The notes below the pieces were generated by a model that saw only the letters and a program-made list of their open reading frames with translations, did not search any database and had not been told where the DNA came from. DNA of 5,389 bases from assembly GCA_003559755.1 (NCBI GenBank), contig PWKM01000098.1, forward strand, positions 1-5,389. The letters are read 5' to 3'. The translations under genes and the position numbers were made by a program. Below are positions 4,881 through 5,389 of this stretch, one piece after another. The stretch comes from Planctomycetota bacterium. Lineage in GTDB: Bacteria > Planctomycetota > PUPC01. How positions within the stretch are numbered: position 1 is the stretch's first letter; each line of letters starts with the position of its first letter.

Positions 4881-5389
4881 TATGAAGAGCTGGCCGATTT
4901 GATAGACCGCGAACGTGATGACGTACGCGATGACGGTCAGCCCGATCAGTTGGAGCGCCGCCCACTTCCACGAGCCGCTCTCCTTCCACACGGTGACCAC
5001 CGTCACCATGCAGGGCATGCTGAGCAGACTGAACAGCATGATGCAAAACGCCTGGAGGGCCGAGTACTCGTGGCGCAGGGCTTCCCGAAGGGATTCACGG
5101 TCATGGTGGTGGTCATGTCCGTGGTCGTCGAGGTCGTGGTGGTGTCCGTGTTCGTGGTGGCCCTCGGTCTCGATCGCGTGTACGATGGCGAGCTGGGCGA
5201 CGAAGACCTCTTTCGCGGCAAAGGCCCCGATCATCGCCACGCTCGTCTTCCAGTCGAACCCGATCAAGCTCATCACCGGCTCGATGCCGTGGCCCAATCG
5301 GCCGGCGATCGAGTAGCGCAACTGTTCGCTACCGATTCCCTCGCCCGGGTGCGGGGCGTGGGCGAGCATCGGGGGCAGGCCGAGCGGCG
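4878..5389 (-). CDS. feoB: FeoB ferrous iron transporter, C-terminal part (5' end outside window)
   Basis: The 169 complete residues visible match the C-terminal membrane domain of FeoB, the inner-membrane Fe(II) importer with an N-terminal G-protein domain that lies beyond the window. Landmarks, counted from the first whole codon at 5387, are YSIAGRLGHGIEPV near 25-38, GFDWKTSVAMIGAFAAKEVFVAQLA (43-67), MPC in the next membrane segment (124-126, usually TPC) and ESGSWKWA followed by a final helix ending YQIGQLF. Three membrane helices are expected near 49-72, 111-133 and 140-168. The stop is TAA at 4878-4880. The usual short linker after FAAKEV...VIYGVG is replaced by a His-rich stretch (77-96). 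The small Cys-rich protein follows directly. A preceding FeoA is expected upstream but not seen. Confidence 0.93.
   Translation of the reverse strand, partial: PLGLPPMLAHAPHPGEGIGSEQLRYSIAGRLGHGIEPVMSLIGFDWKTSVAMIGAFAAKEVFVAQLAIVHAIETEGHHEHGHHHDLDDHGHDHHHDRESLREALRHEYSALQAFCIMLFSLLSMPCMVTVVTVWKESGSWKWAALQLIGLTVIAYVITFAVYQIGQLFI
5100..5159 (-). other. His-rich metal-binding-like insert within FeoB
   Basis: Twenty codons encode 11 His, 5 Asp and 1 Glu, arranged as HHxHxHHH, then an acidic LDD, then HxHDHHHD. They sit between the helix after FAAKEVFVAQL and the SLREALRHEYSALQAF segment that enters the next helix, so they form an extramembrane loop. The reading frame is open and conserved FeoB sequence resumes on both sides, so this is a genuine insert rather than a frameshift. 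Such clusters in ZIP and CDF transporters bind divalent metals; the same role here is inferred. Confidence 0.85.

Noticed and set aside
4867..5046. A 60-codon N-terminal extension of the FeoB-associated protein
   Set aside because: It lies out of frame within feoB, is His/Arg-rich by frame shadowing, and the family starts directly with the membrane helix at 4866.
5101..5160. Low-complexity GGT/GTC-rich DNA that might be a tandem repeat
   Set aside because: The pattern arises from His and Asp codons (CAC, CAT, GAC) in the FeoB frame; there is no regular repeat unit at DNA level.

Overview
The window is about 60-65% GC. It carries six genes on the minus strand and the last few codons of a seventh on the plus strand. 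The likely source is a planctomycete, possibly Phycisphaerae-like. The main clue is a protein that joins an N-terminal CxC...CPxC zinc ribbon (MAKIRFKCTC...KCPNC) to a membrane helix and HEAT repeats, an arrangement I associate with Planctomycetota. A eukaryote-like UDP-sugar pyrophosphorylase fits the same group. This placement is inference; there is no rRNA or marker gene here.

Layout. Positions 1-62 (+) hold the C-terminal tail of a probable NtrC-type (Fis-family HTH) regulator. Positions 63-462 have no gene I can support. They hold hairpin-forming repeats, including a strong 16-bp-arm hairpin with a T-run at 344-405, placed between convergent genes. Positions 463-3574 (-) form a compact three-gene operon: NUDIX hydrolase, then a zinc-ribbon/TM/HEAT protein 14 nt downstream, then a UAP1-like UDP-sugar pyrophosphorylase that starts inside an ATGA stop/start overlap. 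Its promoter (TTGCAT, 18 bp, TATAAT) lies so close to the NUDIX ATG that the mRNA should be leaderless or nearly so. Positions 3737-4519 (-) encode a class I SAM-dependent methyltransferase with a good Shine-Dalgarno and its own candidate promoter. Positions 4696-5389 (-) are the end of a ferrous-iron uptake operon: the C-terminus of FeoB, which runs off the window, followed after 11 nt by a 56-residue FeoB-associated Cys-rich membrane protein.

How the genes may work together. FeoB and the small Cys-rich protein form the usual Fe(II) import pair. This FeoB is notable for an 11-His, 6-acidic-residue stretch inserted between conserved membrane segments. In the three-gene operon, the pyrophosphorylase makes a UDP-sugar, probably UDP-GlcNAc or a related one, for envelope or glycan synthesis. 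The NUDIX enzyme hydrolyses some nucleoside-diphosphate compound, and the HEAT protein probably scaffolds partners at the membrane. The functional link among those three is inferred from operon structure only. I see no CRISPR array, tRNA, rRNA, complete mobile element or obvious defence system.
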